Source: Alopecurus myosuroides (lineage: Eukaryota; Streptophyta; Magnoliopsida; Poales; Poaceae). From it: a stretch of 64,000 bases of DNA. Below, piece after piece: positions 1 through 12,808 of the stretch (position 1 is the first letter of the stretch; each line of letters opens with the position of its first letter). Location of the stretch: NCBI GenBank assembly GCA_028641055.1, contig CM054062.1:187611958-187675957 (forward strand), read 5' to 3'. The notes beneath the pieces were generated by a model, which worked only from the letters and a program-made list of their open reading frames with translations, was not told the DNA's origin and searched no databases. The translations under genes were made by a program, and so were the position numbers.

Positions 1-2018
1 GTTGGATTACATGTTTCACATTTTGAAATTGGACTTTGGATTAATTATTTATGAATTAAACAATATTAAACAAGTTTTAATTGAATTAAACAAGATTTAA
101 ATTGTTTAGGCAATTTAAATTATTCAAACCAGAAAACAAAAATTATATTTGAATAGCTTAGTTAAAATGGTATTGAAAACATATTTTATTTGCATGATTT
201 GGACTTATGAATAATTAGTTATTGAATTTAGCAAAACACATGGAAATGAATTAAATTTGAATTTGAATTGTAATTTGAAAGTTCAAAACAGAACACAAGT
301 TGGATATTTGGAAAGATTATAAAATTTGGATCAGAATAGATATAAAGTTTGTGTTTATATGAATTACAGAATAGAAGTTATTGAATTTCAAAGTTTTGTT
401 TCAAATCTGTTTATTAAAAGGAATTTGGAAAATGTTGGAATTTCGCAGAAACATTTTGCACCGAGTGGCTCTCTACCCACTGTCCCTGCTGCGTGGGCCA
501 GGGGGGCCAGCGCGGCGCTGCGCGCCCGCGTGGCAGGATCAGTCACCGACGGGTGGGACCGCGTGCTGAGGAAGGAAAATGAACCAAAAACGGGGTCTGT
601 TTGCGGGGGCTCGAACCCGCGATCGACTGCTCGCGCGCGGGCTCTCACTGCCGCTGCGCTGAGCTGCCGTTTCTGAAGTTTACCGTGACTGACAGAAGAA
701 AAGAGCTGTCGACGCCTGCTAACTGAATTTTACTGAAAACGCGCAGGTACAGAGGTGCAGATAACTGCAACCAGCCGCGGCGCTCGATGGCCGGCGACGA
801 AACTCCGCAGGGCAACGCTGCGGTGACCAACGGACGGGTGCTGCTAACTCGAGCCGCGCAGAACAGGAGAGGGAGGAGGGAGCAGCTGCTCACCGTGGTT
901 CGGGTCAAGGAAGGCGCGGCGGCTGTCGCCGGACAGCAGCTAGGTCGGCGACGGAGGAAGCATTCCGGCACGGCGTGGCCTCCACTGGCGATCCCGGCAA
1001 GCGAAGAAAGGACGGGGAGGCGCCGGGGACTGCCGCGGTTCCGTTCCCACTGCCAGCTGCTCCTCGCGGTGGATGTGACCGGCGAGGAAGGCGACGGTCT
1101 CGGTTGTGAGCTCACGGTGGTTCGGGTTCAGTTTCAGAAGGTGAAATTCAGAGCAGAAGGAGGAAAATTCGGGGGAAGGGAACAGAAAGAGAGATGGCGG
1201 CGTTGGAGGTGGTGCTCTAGGGTTAGGGGCAGAGAGTTTTATGGAGAGGAGAGGGGGTGGTACGGCAAGCATCCAGAGTGGGGGAGGAGGATCAAGTGGT
1301 TCTGGTGGTGTTCGTACGGTGGGAGAAGAAGACAACAGAGATGAGGGTTGGGCCAGAAGAAAAGAGAGTGGGCCTGGGGGGGAGAAAGAAAAGAAGGGAG
1401 TGGGCTTGCCTCTCTCCTAGCATTTTATTTTATTTTTTCCCATTAGTTGATTTTTTTTTCTTTGCAAAGATAAAAGAGAGAGGTAGAGAAGGGTTTAGGG
1501 TTTTCTTTTAGGAATTATTTGTGATAATTTTCCAAACAAGTAATTAAAGCAAAAGTTAATCCTTGTTTCACAATTTTGAAATTTAATTTGGTTTAATGGT
1601 TGTAGGTGAAATTCAAACAATGTTTGATTTGGGAAATTTTGGGAAATAACAAATTTTATTTAATAAGCAACAAGCAAAGTTACAAACATTATTGAAATTA
1701 GTTTGTTTGCCAAATTTTAATTTTTGAGCCCATATTGAGATATGGTAAATAAGTTTGATTTGATTTGAATGTTTGGAATTTGCCATTAGGGTTTTGAACA
1801 AGAGGGTAAAAATTATTAACAAGCAATTGGATTAAACAATTTCAAATTATTGAAAAACAATTGAGTGGTTTAGTTTTGAAATATTGAAATGGGAAATTTT
1901 GAGAAAGGTGTGGAAGTTTAAATTGTTTTGAAATTTCCAGTTGTGATGCAAACATGGTGCAATGCAATGTGATGCATATGATGCAAGCAAACAAACAGGT
2001 AACACCCCAGGTGTTACA
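1..2018 (-). repeat. LTR of LARD 1, downstream copy in element orientation (partial)
   Basis: It matches 4583-6601 with only scattered substitutions and small indels. An AT-rich part (1-450) leads into a GC-rich island (about 460-1420) and then AT-rich DNA again. The long frames in the GC island occur on both strands and recur in the other LTR. They lack recognisable domains and I treat them as non-coding LTR sequence. Confidence 0.85.
603..668 (-). other. tRNA-like module inside LARD 1 LTR
   Basis: Read on minus, this starts with an A-box-like AGCTCAGCGCAGCGG with a possible D stem (GCTC/GAGC). It ends with a T-arm-like GCGGGTTCGAGCCCCCGC containing the B-box core GGTTCGAGCC. About 66 nt separate the ends. 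There is no acceptor stem and no clear anticodon loop, so it is not a functional tRNA gene by eye; a tRNA-derived Pol III-type module is the best description. Confidence 0.5.
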
Positions 2019-2494
2019 GACGACACCACTAACAAGGGATTGCGCCCTCGCAATCCACCTGCTAGCCCGGGAGGGGAAAGAAGTTCGACTATCGATTCTT
2101 CGTGCTTCCAGTTGATCTCCTCGACACCACTAACAAGAGATTCTTGCTTGGAGTGACGACGATGTTCTTCCACCAGGAATCTTCCGATGATCGAACCTAT
2201 TAGGTTAAGGGCTCAGAAAACGTCCACCCACGTAGGATCCTAACACTTTGAAAGATAGACAAGAGGGGGAAACTCCAAAACAAATAAGATGGGATGGAAT
2301 AGAATAGAGATAAGGAGAAAACAAGAATCCTATCGAGATGTTTTTCCAAAATAGTTTAGCAGCAAATAGTTTTTGACACTCTAGAAACAACGACCGTTAG
2401 CGAGGTTAACCTACAGGCTTTGCGGACCCGTTGCTTCGATAACCATTCGTATCGAAACAATCTCGGGAATCGGAACCAAGGCTCTGATACCATT
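2019..2494 (-). other. Short interior of LARD 1
   Basis: These 476 bp lie between the LTRs and carry no intact gene. A short motif (ACACCACTAACAAG) occurs twice, near 2024 and 2130. No gag or pol domain is recognisable, so the element is non-autonomous or internally deleted. Confidence 0.7.
2480..2492 (-). promoter_or_regulatory. Primer-binding site of LARD 1 (initiator Met tRNA type)
   Basis: On the minus strand this reads TGGTATCAGAGCC, the common plant LTR-element PBS complementary to the 3' end of initiator Met tRNA. Two bases separate it from the LTR end at 2495. It fixes the element's orientation. Confidence 0.9.
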
Positions 2495-5400
2495 TGTGAC
2501 GCCCCGAGATCGGGCACTATGCAGATTTCAGCATTTCCGCCAAATCCGCATAATAACCGATTCCAGGTTGCCACTTATGATAACATTACAACAGCTCCCG
2601 AATATTCCACAATTACAACAGAAACAAATAGATACAAGATGACTCAAACGAGTCAAGGATACAACTGATACAATACAAAGATCCAAATAACAGCGGAAGA
2701 AACAAACGTCCGGCTACGGACAAGATCCAAATTGGACTAAGAGTCCTGAAGATAACCGAAGGCGTCCAATCCCTGCCCAGGCCAAGCCGGAGGGATTCCC
2801 AAGCTAACGTCGTCAGACTTCAAACCTGTTGACTGCAATTTGGAATTTGCAGCCACGAAAGAGATTCGTGGGTCAGTACGGTTAAGTACTGGCAAGGGGG
2901 ATAGAACCCATACTCACAAGATACCGGCGTAGCCAGTCATCACAAGATACAAATACTTTAGGATCAACGGAAAGGAAGGGGGTTATTGCAAATAAGCGAC
3001 AGCAGGCTGCACTAACCAACTACAGATATTCTATTACTTCCAACTATCAGAAAGGGGATAAGATCGAGTAATAGTAACCAACTGAAAGATAACTTCAAAC
3101 AAACCCATCCTGGATCTCGCCCCTTATCCAAAGAAGCAATCCGAGGATAACTCACACCGTGGTATTAAAGATGAGTCAAGTTATTGTGTGAATAACCTAT
3201 TACTAGTCAAGTTATTAATCATTGGGTGAAACATGATTGATCATTATGTTGAAGTTGTCCTGAGTACTTGTTAGCCAGTACTTTCACCAAGTAATCCATA
3301 ACCGCGGAAAACACGGCTTCTCGAGAAGATTTACCCTGCAGGGGTGCACCAAAGTAACCACACTCATGAATATCCCGCCAGATGGAATGCCTCCCACCAA
3401 GCGGGGCACTCAACACAATCCAACCCTTCTTCGCATCAAGCCCAAAGCACCGCGTGCTGTGCGTGCGCGGCTAATCGAGCCCCACGAAGAAAAGGGGACC
3501 CTCATAGCACTGGAAGACCACGCCGCCCTAAATGCCGACTACGAAAGTTCCACCCGGGATCCAAGGGCTCGCAAGATCATGCATGCAGCAAATGGAAAGC
3601 CCGAACTAGTACGGCGATTTGGACGAGATGCGAATCGAGTCAAACTGAGGGGGAGCCCATACTCCCCAAATGCGGGTAGTGCGCTCATCATGGATCAGTA
3701 GACAAGACCCTTTTCCTATTAGGGTCGACACTAGCAGGCCTCAAAACCACAAAGGGCCTCCTGCCGGTGCCTTATCATCAAATTTATTATTAATAGCAAC
3801 ATTAGCATGATTGATTGATTAACATCGAGCCCCCAGAACATAATTAAGTAATAACAGAAAGTAACGGGTAACAGACTCGAGCAAAACAACCTAAGCAAGA
3901 TAGTAAGACACAGGCTCAAGCAAAGGTTATAGGAGTGGAGGTGAGGCAATATCAGGGTTAAAGGATTCATGTGATAGGTTCGTAACAGAAACAACTACTA
4001 CTAAGGCTAGCAGAAAAGAATCAACGGAAAGAATCGGTAACAAGTGATGAAAGGCAGCCATATGGCATGCAAGTGAGTATACTTGCCTGAGATCCCGCAA
4101 GGTAGCAGAACTTGTCGTTGCTCACATCATCTCAACGTCCTATCCGGGAAGAAGCAACGAACTAAAAGAAACACCGGATGCAACAATTACTACTACGGCA
4201 AAAGATCCAGCATGAACAAGGTATGGATGCATGACATGTTTAATAGATGCACCAAAGTAAACTAGTGGATATGATACACAAGTTTAAATGGATTCCATAT
4301 GCAAAGATTGCATATGGCAAACCCATGCATTATAGTTGAATTAATTGTTCTAACACTAAGCATCATGTGTCAGTGAGTTAGAATGATGCATGCATGATGA
4401 AGAACAAGAAGGTAACAATATTAAATGCAAATGGAAGGATGGTTAACAATTTTAGAAAACAGTTATCAAGTTTGGAAATTATTGGTACTTAATGAGGTTG
4501 AACAAGTAGTGGTTGTTATCATCAAGTGAAGTTGGTCAAACCAAACAACAAAGTTGATATTTGAAAAGGTTATCAAATTTTAGTTGGATTACATGTTTCA
4601 CATTTTGAAATTGGACTTTGGATTAATTATTTATGAATTAAACAATATTAAACAAGTTTTAATTGAATTAAACAAGATTTAAATTGTTTAGGCAATTTAA
4701 ATTATTCAAACCAGAAAACAAAAATTATATTTGAATAGCTTAGTTAAAATGGTATTGAAAACATATTTTATTTGCATGATTTGGACTTATGAATAATTAG
4801 TTATTGAATTTAGCAAAACACATGGAAATGAATTAAATTTGAATTTGAATTGTAATTTGAAAGTTCAAAACAGAACACAAGTTGGATATTTGGAAAGATT
4901 ATAAAATTTGGATCAGAATAGATATAAAGTTTGTGTTTATATGAATTACAGAATAGAAGTTATTGAATTTCAAAGTTTTGTTTCAAATCTGTTTATTAAA
5001 AGGAATTTGGAAAATGTTGGAATTTCGCAGAAACATTTTGCACCGAGTGGCTCTCTACCCACTGTCCCTGCTGCGTGGGCCAGGGGGGCCAGCGCGGCGC
5101 TGCGCGCCCGCGTGGCAGGATCAGTCACCGACGGGTGGGACCGCGTGCTGAGGAAGGAAAATGAACCAAAAACGGGGTCTGTTTGCGGGGGCTCGAACCC
5201 GCGATCGACTGCTCGCGCGCGGGCTCTCACTGCCGCTGCGCTGAGCTGCCGTTTCTGAAGTTTACCGTGACTGACAGAAGAAAAGAGCTGTCGACGCCTG
5301 CTAACTGAATTTTACTGAAAACGCGCAGGTACAGAGGTGCAGATAACTGCAACCAGCCGCGGCGCTCGATAGCCGGCGACGAAACTCCGCAGGGCAACGC

Positions 5401-6601
5401 TGCGGTGACCAACGGACGGGTGCTGCTAACTCGAGCCGCGCAGAACAGGAGAGGGAGGAGGGAGCAGCTGCTCACCGTGGTTCGGGTCGAGGAAGGCGCG
5501 GCGGCTGTCGCCGGACAGCAGCTAGGTCGGCGACGGAGGAAGCATTCCGGCACGGCGTGGCCTCCACTGGCGATCCCGGCAAGCGAAGAAAGGACGGGGA
5601 GGCGCCGGGGACTGCCGCGGTTCCGTTCCCACTGCCAGCTGCTCCTCGCGGTGGATGTGACCGGCGAGGAAGGCGACGGTCTCGGTTGTGAGCTCACGGT
5701 GGTTCGGGTTCAGTTTCAGAAGGTGAAATTCAGAGCAGAAGGAGGAAAATTCGGGGGAAGGGAACAGAAAGAGAGATGGCGGCGTTGGAGGTGGTGCTCT
5801 AGGGTTAGGGGCAGAGAGTTTTATGGAGAGGAGAGGGGGTGGTACGGCAAGCATCCAGAGTGGGGGAGGAGGATCAAGTGGTTCTGGTGGTGTTCGTACG
5901 GTGGGAGAAGAAGACAACAGAGATGAGGGTTGGGCCAGAAGAAAAGAGAGTGGGCCTGGGGGGAGAAAGAAAAGAAGGGAGTGGGCTTGCCTCTCTCCTA
6001 GCATTTTATTTTATTTTTTTCCCATTAGTTGATTTTTTTTTTCTTTGCAAAGATAAAAGAGAGAGGTAGAGAAGGGTTTAGGGTTTTCTTTTAGGAATTA
6101 TTTGTGATAATTTTCCAAACAAGTAATTAAAGCAAAAGTTAATCCTTGTTTCACAATTTTGAAATTTAATTTGGTTTAATGGTTGTAGGTGAAATTCAAA
6201 CAATGTTTGATTTGGGAAATTTTGGGAAATAACAAATTTTATTTAATAAGCAACAAGCAAAGTTACAAACATTATTGAAATTAGTTTGTTTGCCAAATTT
6301 TAATTTTTGAGCCCATATTGAGATATGGTAAATAAGTTTGATTTGATTTGAATGTTTGGAATTTGCCATTAGGGTTTTGAACAAGAGGGTAAAAATTATT
6401 AACAAGCAATTGGATTAAACAATTTCAAATTATTGAAAAACAATTGAGTGGTTTAGTTTTGAAATATTGAAATGGGAAATTTTGAGAAAGGTGTGAAAGT
6501 TTAAATTGTTTTGAAATTTCCAGTTGTGATGCAAACATGGTGCAATGCAATGTGATGCATATGATGCAAGCAAACAAACAGGTAACACCCCAGGTGTTAC
6601 A
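2495..6601 (-). repeat. LTR of LARD 1, upstream copy (complete, 4107 bp)
   Basis: Starts TGTGACGCC and ends GTGTTACA on plus. The block at about 3040-3790 is closely related to the corresponding block of LARD 2 (14520-15300), for example in the conserved stretch around 'ctggatctcgccccttatcc'. The two LARDs are therefore sister families. Most of 3730-4900 is AT-rich, and the GC island lies at about 5045-6000. Confidence 0.9.
5185..5250 (-). other. tRNA-like module, second LTR copy
   Basis: This is the same sequence as at 603-668, shifted by 4582 bases. The B-box and T-stem bases are unchanged between the LTRs. Confidence 0.5.
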
Positions 6602-7598
6602 TTTAATTCATTTAAAATAGAGAAAATATGTTTGTATTCAATAAAACTAGAAAAATAAAAGTTATATACCAAAATGCTCAAAATGATAAATGCAACCTGT
6701 TTATGATGTTTAAAAACCCATTTGAGCAATTAAAATTGGACACACTTTTAGAATCGCCCGAAACACCCTCTGAGGTCCATTTCAGGGATAATTTCTGTTA
6801 ATTTGCACAACTATCATCCGAACCCTAGCTAACCATTAAACATGTATAGGGCTTTATTTCAGTGCATTAAATTACTCATGCATACATATTGTGCATTGCA
6901 TCGATGCCATGTGTTGATTGTTGTTCTTCTTTTCGGTGTTGCTTCCCCCTCGGTAGAACGCGACTCCGAAGAGAAGGTCAACAACTCCAACGACGAATAC
7001 TTGATCTTAACCGACAAGTCAAGCACTTATTCCAGAAGATCTACTCTTTGGTTTTCTTATAACCAAGGCAAGCATAACCTCTTATCTGCTCATATATGTT
7101 TTCCAACATCATTTGATTCTCGTACTTTGCATTCGATTCCAAAGTATTTGATGTCAGTAGATATAGTTCACCTATATATTGTATTTCCTTAATATCCTGA
7201 TCCACTGCTCCTAGCCGCCATAGATTTGCTTGTGCGCGTCGCCAGAGCCTTATATCTGCTTCTCTTAGTCATACATGTTTATTTACCTCTGCTCCATCCG
7301 GTTGATGAATCAGAGCTGCGATAACCTAGTATGGCATGATGACATGGTGAGATGAGCATTGTGTGGTTAACCTGACTAAGGCTTGGATGGAAGGCCACTT
7401 GGGAAGTGGTTGTTTGTCCTGTACTTGCCAACCCTAGGATTAAGGTCTCGCCGCGGAAACCAAGACTGAGCGTGCAACCACACGCGGGGCCTAACAGACT
7501 GCGCTCGACTAACTAACTTGTTTGGTTTTATCCGTGAGTCATGTAGTTTGGGAGTTCCATCTGCGTGTGAGTCAAAAACCTTTTGGAGGTGTTTAGGG

Positions 7599-7834
7599 GA
7601 GAGATTAGCATGAAACTACCACTTTTGAACTCAAATTTACCAAATGGTACCACTTTACCGATATAGCACTAAAATCTACCACATTTTGCTCTAATGTGGT
7701 AGATTTTTGTTCTGATATAGCACAAAAAACTACCACATTTTGCTGTGATGTGGTAGATTTTTGTGATATATCAGCAAAGTGGTACCATTTGGTAAATTTG
7801 AATTCAAAAGTGGTAGCTTTATACTAATTTCTCA
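7599..7834. mobile_element. Foldback MITE (236 bp)
   Basis: The two halves are near-perfect inverted repeats: left CTACCACTTTTGAACTCAAA, right TTTGAATTCAAAAGTGGTAG, with ACCAAATGGTACCACTTT in both arms. The ends match as GAGAGATTAG and CTAATTTCTC. Direct repeats GTTTAGGG flank it (7591-7598 and 7835-7842), an 8 bp target duplication that suits hAT or, with one mismatch, Mutator MITEs. Confidence 0.85.
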
Positions 7835-8216
7835 GTTTAGGGCATGACCGGAACAAGTGCTGGACATACACGGATCTTGATCCCGACTCACATAACAGGT
7901 GCCGTCAGGAGGTGGCCAACTCCCTGTTGACGGGGTGGCCCTGTTTGGGTTGACTCATGGATAGGGATCGACAAGGTAAAGGTCGTGGCCAGCCACCCTC
8001 TGCCGTGCTCCCAAGGAGCGTACATGTGGTGTTAAGAGTCGGATGGTACGTGTGGGTAAAGTGTACCACCCCGCAGGGGTAAATCTTTCGGAAAGCCGTG
8101 TCCACGGTTAAGGACGACTTGGTGGAAGACACGAGGTAAAAGATAACTTGAACATGGCGTAAAATATGTTGACAATGATTGAAGGGTGTCTCGTCGAAGA
8201 TGCCGAGAGGGGTGAT

Positions 8217-8689
8217 TGTCGCGGTATAATCACGGCAGACGTTACCGGGGGTAACTTAGGTTGGGGCGAATCGATTCTGGTGTTTGGGAGAGGGTTTAGC
8301 TCAGAGGAAATCATGTCTATTAGCAATCTAGGGTTCCTGGCTATAATGTCGCCGAAACTCCAATCTAGGGTTACAAACTCGAGTCCTCTTGTCTCTCTTG
8401 AAACCTAGAATACTCGAATATCTCAAGAGGTTCCTGTTTCTCTGCCCAGGAGCCGGTTTATATATCACCCGGCTTCCTGGCTTTCCATACAAGATACATC
8501 CGGAATCCTACCCAGAACCCACACATAACCCTAAGCTTCACAACGTGACCCCCAAGGCACGAATTACTAGATCCGCGCTTCCTTTTAGGCCTTCTAGAAC
8601 TTCCTCCCTCTTGGGCCGGGTCTCGTGCGATCTCCTTCTGGCCGGGTCTCGCCCAGGCATGGGCCTACCGGGTTATCATCCCCCCAACA
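8217..8689 (-). repeat. 3' LTR of the Tat element
   Basis: 473 bp, same length as the partner at 25941-26413. On minus it begins TGTTGGGGGG, and the adjacent interior reads CTGGGGACTAC, a plausible short polypurine tract. Confidence 0.9.
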
Positions 8690-9086
8690 GTAGTCCCCAG
8701 AATAGCTTGGGCATCTTGGGATCAACCATGAAGCGCACGCTATTCCCTGCAAAACAATACACATTTATATCCAAAATATAACGGGTTAGATTGCTTTAAC
8801 TATAGCTAGGCCTGCTCTTTGGCGGTCCATATAATAACCCAGTTTTCATTCGAACCGGATGTCGTTCCCCGAGTCAACACTTCAGTAAAACATATTATAA
8901 CCCGGCTTCCATTTCTCCACTTGCTAGCCCAAGCGACAATCTCTCAAATCCGACTCTCTCAGCGAGCTTGATCAATCCGGATATCACGCAATAACTGCCA
9001 AGATCTCTATCCCCAAATCACGGGCCGGATCAAATTTTTCCGAAAACCACTCAACTTACCGTTGGATCCTAGGGTTCCCCTGCGCC

Positions 9087-9094
9087 TATAAATA
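9087..9094 (+). promoter_or_regulatory. TATA box of the antisense gene
   Basis: TATAAATA on plus, about 500 bases before the ATG at 9596. A GC-rich leader follows, with a likely 5' UTR intron from GTAAG at 9427 to TTTAG at 9585. The promoter points opposite to element transcription. Confidence 0.65.
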
Positions 9095-9595
9095 GGCCTA
9101 GGGGGAAGCCCTAAAATTTCCAAACGCCATTTCCCTTCTTCTTCTACCTCCCGCTCATTCCTGCGCCCAAAATCCCGAAAGTGAGCCCTAGCCACCGGAT
9201 TCGCCTGTGCGCGCCGCCAAGCTTATCGCCGGCCGCCGCCCGCATCTCCACCTGCGCCTCCGTCCGCGCCTCCGTCCGCGCCATTGGAGCACTTGGTGCA
9301 GCCCGCCTCCGTCAACGAGCCGCCGCCGCCGCGCTTCGCCGCCGTCTACAAGCCGCCGCCGCCGCGCACGCCGCCGTCAATGGGCCACTGCCACCGCGCG
9401 CTAAGCTTTGCTCCGCCACCGCCCCGGTAAGATCCATTAACTTTAGATCTAGGTTTTTGCTTTTTCCAATCTCAGATTAATTTGTTCATTGCACATCTTT
9501 CCTACATCTCTCTTCCATTGCTCCATGATTAGATGCGTTTTTCCGAACTTTAGATCCTTACTCATTCTCCTTCAATTTCATTTAGATCCATTTCC

Positions 9596-12500
9596 ATGGC
9601 TCCCAAGGCTAGTGCCAGGCTCAAGGGAAAAAACCCGGCTTTGAAGCAAAAGTCGGGTCAGTCGATTTCCGCCAACTGGGCCAAATCGACTGTCACCAAG
9701 GCGAAACTCGAGGAGCTAGCCGAGTCTAGGGTTCTGCCCGCAGAGTCGGAAATCTCGTGGAGGGCGCCAGGGGAAGAAACCTTGCCTTCACCCGGTCCAG
9801 GTGAGGTAGTTGTTTTCCTCGAGCACGTGATCCGGGGTTTCCGCCCCCCGGGTCACCCTTTTTTCCGCGATCTTCTGGACCACTACAAACTCCGAATTTT
9901 TGACATAGGGCCAAACTCAATCTTAAATATTTGCCACTTCATCGTTATTTGTGAATCCTACCTTTGCATTTCCCCAAATCTTGCCCTGTTTTTGGAGTTA
10001 TTTCAATGTAAGCCCTGCCGGGAGAGCACGGACGGGCCCCTCCTCGTCTGTGCGGGGGGGGGGGTATCCATTCATAGACGCAAAAATTCTCTGATGCCGA
10101 CTCTCAGTCTTCACAGTCACGTGAAGCACTGCAGAAGACCTTTTTCTACTGCCAAGACACATCCACACCCGGCCAGAAGCCTTTGCCAGGTTTCTCTGTT
10201 GAGACTCTCTCCCTCTCCGATAATCTTAGTTCCTTTGCGGCAGAATCCGATAGACAATCTATCCATCCCCTCCTCCACAAACTAGCTGTCCTTGCAGCCC
10301 ATGGTCTTTGTGGGCTGAACTAAGCTGTAGGATTCATCCAAACAACATCCGGCCCAAGCTTATCTGCGAATATTCCGGTCACTTAACCGACTCTCTCCGA
10401 TACTCGGAGAAGTCATACCCGGCCGCAGATATCAACCGGACTATGAAGAACTTCCTGGCCGAGAAAGTTGACGTTATCAAGAGCATCTACGGACTCGGCC
10501 CTTTTACTCGTGCAAACCCGGCTCCTCCGGTAAGAACCGGCTAACACCTTCTATTCCGACTATTATTTGAAATACACTCTTACTAACATTTAACTTGGCT
10601 GCTTTTTACCCAGGAAAACGATGCGTTCTGGAAGATTGTTACCCCGCCACCTTCCAAAAACTCGGAAGAAGAAGAAGAACCGAGTGATGGCGAGGAAGGT
10701 AATTCCGAGTCACTACTTAATAGATACTTTGCTGAACTATTAGACCAAAATTCTCCTCCTTCCGACAATGCACCACCATCACTAGCACTGGCTGATAAGG
10801 ACGACTCTCAATCGGAGGAGAGCGAGGCATAGCCGGAGATTGAGGTTGGCCAGAAGAGGAAGCCCAGGGGAGTCACTTTCAAGGTGCCGTACTCCTCCAT
10901 GACCTTAGAGCCGTACTCCTACGCCAATATGTGCAAACTTAACAGGTATCTAACCACTACATCATCTCTGAAGGACACAACTCCAGCCAAGCGACGGGCA
11001 ACTCGGACTTCTCCGGGTGACGATCCCCTCAACCCCGGGATCCCTATGTCGCCTTCTCGCCGAGCCGGTGCTCCTTCAACTCACTCTGCCCACATTCCTC
11101 GAAAATATTCGTCTCCAAATCATCCGTTAGCCGGACAGCTCCGAGTCTCACTTTCCGATTCTTTATCAGTGTCCTCTGGGTCTAGTAACGATCTTCCAAG
11201 CGACTTTGTTGTAAATATCGGGTAATTCGCATGCCTTATTCACCAATAACTTTTAATTTCCGCATTTCCCTCTATTTCTTACTAACTTTTTGCTTGTCTT
11301 TCCTCAGAGCCAAGGTCACACTTAGCGACCAAGAGGAAACCCCTGTTGATAACCCGAAAATGGAAGACCCGGAGAGCGTCATTAAGCCCCCATTTGTGGA
11401 TGAGCAAGAGCTGGAAGACACGGCCATTCCTAGGACCGAGTTTCCTCCTCCCACGCATCAGTCGGCCAACACCGACATCGAGTATGTTGGGACGCAGAGG
11501 GCTGCTCCTGCTCCCAATACCCAGGCGACCAGAGTCGACCCGCTCAAACAGGAGGCGACCCCCCCACCGGGTAATCAGAACCGAGTTCTTACAGGCCGGC
11601 TCTAAGCGGCCTTGAATTTGAAAAGATGTTAAAGGAGTACCACTCTCTGAAAGCCACTGAAACGGAGATTATCGAGTCTCTGGCGACTGAGAACCAGGTT
11701 AGTTTAACTAATATTACTTACATACTCATCCCAGTCCCCAAGTTCCGGGTGAACTGTCAACAGTTTATTCGGTACTTTTGCAGCTATATAACCTTTCTCG
11801 TGCAACTTTATCCTATTGCCGACTGACGTTTCCTTGTCTTTTTTCAAGCTTATGTGACCCGTACGGACGAGATGTTGGAAAAAACCAACAAACTCCTGAA
11901 GGCTGAGACCAAACTTCGTGAAGACCTGGAAGCCGAGGTGAAAGAGCTTTCCAAGCAGTGCAAAAAGTACAAGAAGGAACTCCATCACGCTGAGGAGTAT
12001 TTGAACAAGCTCTCCACCTTTATTGCCGATACTTATAAGTCCATCGTTGGTAAAGCACATCTATACTCCTGATTATCACTCGGATTTTTCATTTTATAGG
12101 GTCTCTTTAATCCGAGTCTCACCACCTTTCTTTTCTTTTTGAACTGCAGGTCCGGGTGAAGTTGTTGAACATGATGATCTCAAGAAATTGAAGATACTCA
12201 AGACCGTCATCCGACAATTCTCAGCGGGGACAAAGTGGACCCTCGAGGCTATGAAGTGGACCGGCACTTATGGCGGTATCACCCAGATGCTTGAAGCCTA
12301 CTCGACAATCCCTGCGTGGATTGATATCTGGAAACGCTCGGCGTGCCGGGTTGGAGTGATACGCGGTCTTGCGTTAGCCAAAGCCTACTATCCAAAGATT
12401 GAGCCGGCCACGCTTGTGAATGGATTTCCTGAGTTTAACACTGATGGTCCGAGGTTCTCCGCAAAGGATCTCAAAGTCATCAATACTCAGATTCATCACT

Positions 12501-12808
12501 CGGCCAGCCTGATTGCCGAGAAGCTTGACGTAAAAAAGCTCACACCTCCATATGACGCTGAAGATAAGCCGGTGCGCTCTGATTTCCCTGCTCCCTTTGA
12601 CATATTGACTCGGTACAAGGAAGAGGTTGCCAAGAAGAAAACCGGGGCCGGCTCTGCGCCAACGTCATCGACTCCAGTTGTCCCTCCTCCAGCTCGCGCT
12701 GATTCCGCGGTTGACCCGGATACGGAGGCAGAGAAAGCTGCAGAGGAGAACACCGAAGACCCGGCTGCCAAGACCACCCTTGATGACTCGGCTATGGACG
12801 CCGAGTGA
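9596..12808 (+). pseudogene. Antisense multi-exon gene in Tat element (Transposase_28-like N-terminus)
   Basis: The N-terminal exon starts MAPKASARLKGK and continues into FLEHVIRGFRPPGHPFF and IGPNSILNICHFIVIC. These resemble the plant 'putative gypsy type transposon' domain (Pfam PF04195). The frame shifts near a run of Gs at about 10056, after which FYCQDTSTPGQKPLPGFS-type coding continues. Later coding blocks are set off by intron-like junctions: GTAAG at 10531 with an acceptor near 10613, GTTAG at 11699 to TTTCAAG near 11848, and GTAAAGC at 12051 to CTGCAG at 12149. The penultimate exon is charged and coiled-coil-like (11854-12050). The last exon encodes a compact domain (RQFSAGTKWTLEAMKWT... 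AKAYYPKIEPATLV) and a Pro/Ala/Glu-rich tail. An in-frame stop (10831) and the frameshift mean it is broken. Its function is unknown. Confidence 0.7.

Larger units (their letters stand above)
1..6601 (-). mobile_element. LARD-like LTR retrotransposon 1 (left end outside the window)
   Basis: The first 2018 bases recur almost unchanged at 4583-6601, and both copies end in GTGTTACA. A minus-strand primer-binding site (GGCTCTGATACCA as read on plus) lies two bases left of TGTGACGCC at 2495. The structure is therefore a truncated LTR (1-2018), a 476 bp interior (2019-2494) and a full 4107 bp LTR (2495-6601), transcribed toward lower coordinates. LTRs of this length with almost no interior are the hallmark of LARDs such as Sukkula in Triticeae; that family name is only a suggestion. 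The right flank reads TTTAA, but the matching left target duplication lies outside the window. No polypurine tract is visible at 2019, so the interior may be deleted. Confidence 0.85.

Noticed and set aside
603..668. A functional tRNA gene
   Set aside because: Only A-box, B-box, D-stem and T-stem-like parts are visible; acceptor stem and anticodon arm are not convincing.
645..1344. Arg/Gly- and Ser/Pro-rich frames of 130-185 codons
   Set aside because: They lie within the LARD 1 LTR, are low-complexity, and have no support as genes.
1..6601. A 2 kb tandem segmental duplication offset by 4582 bases
   Set aside because: The PBS at 2480 and the shared GTTACA ends show these are the LTRs of one retrotransposon.
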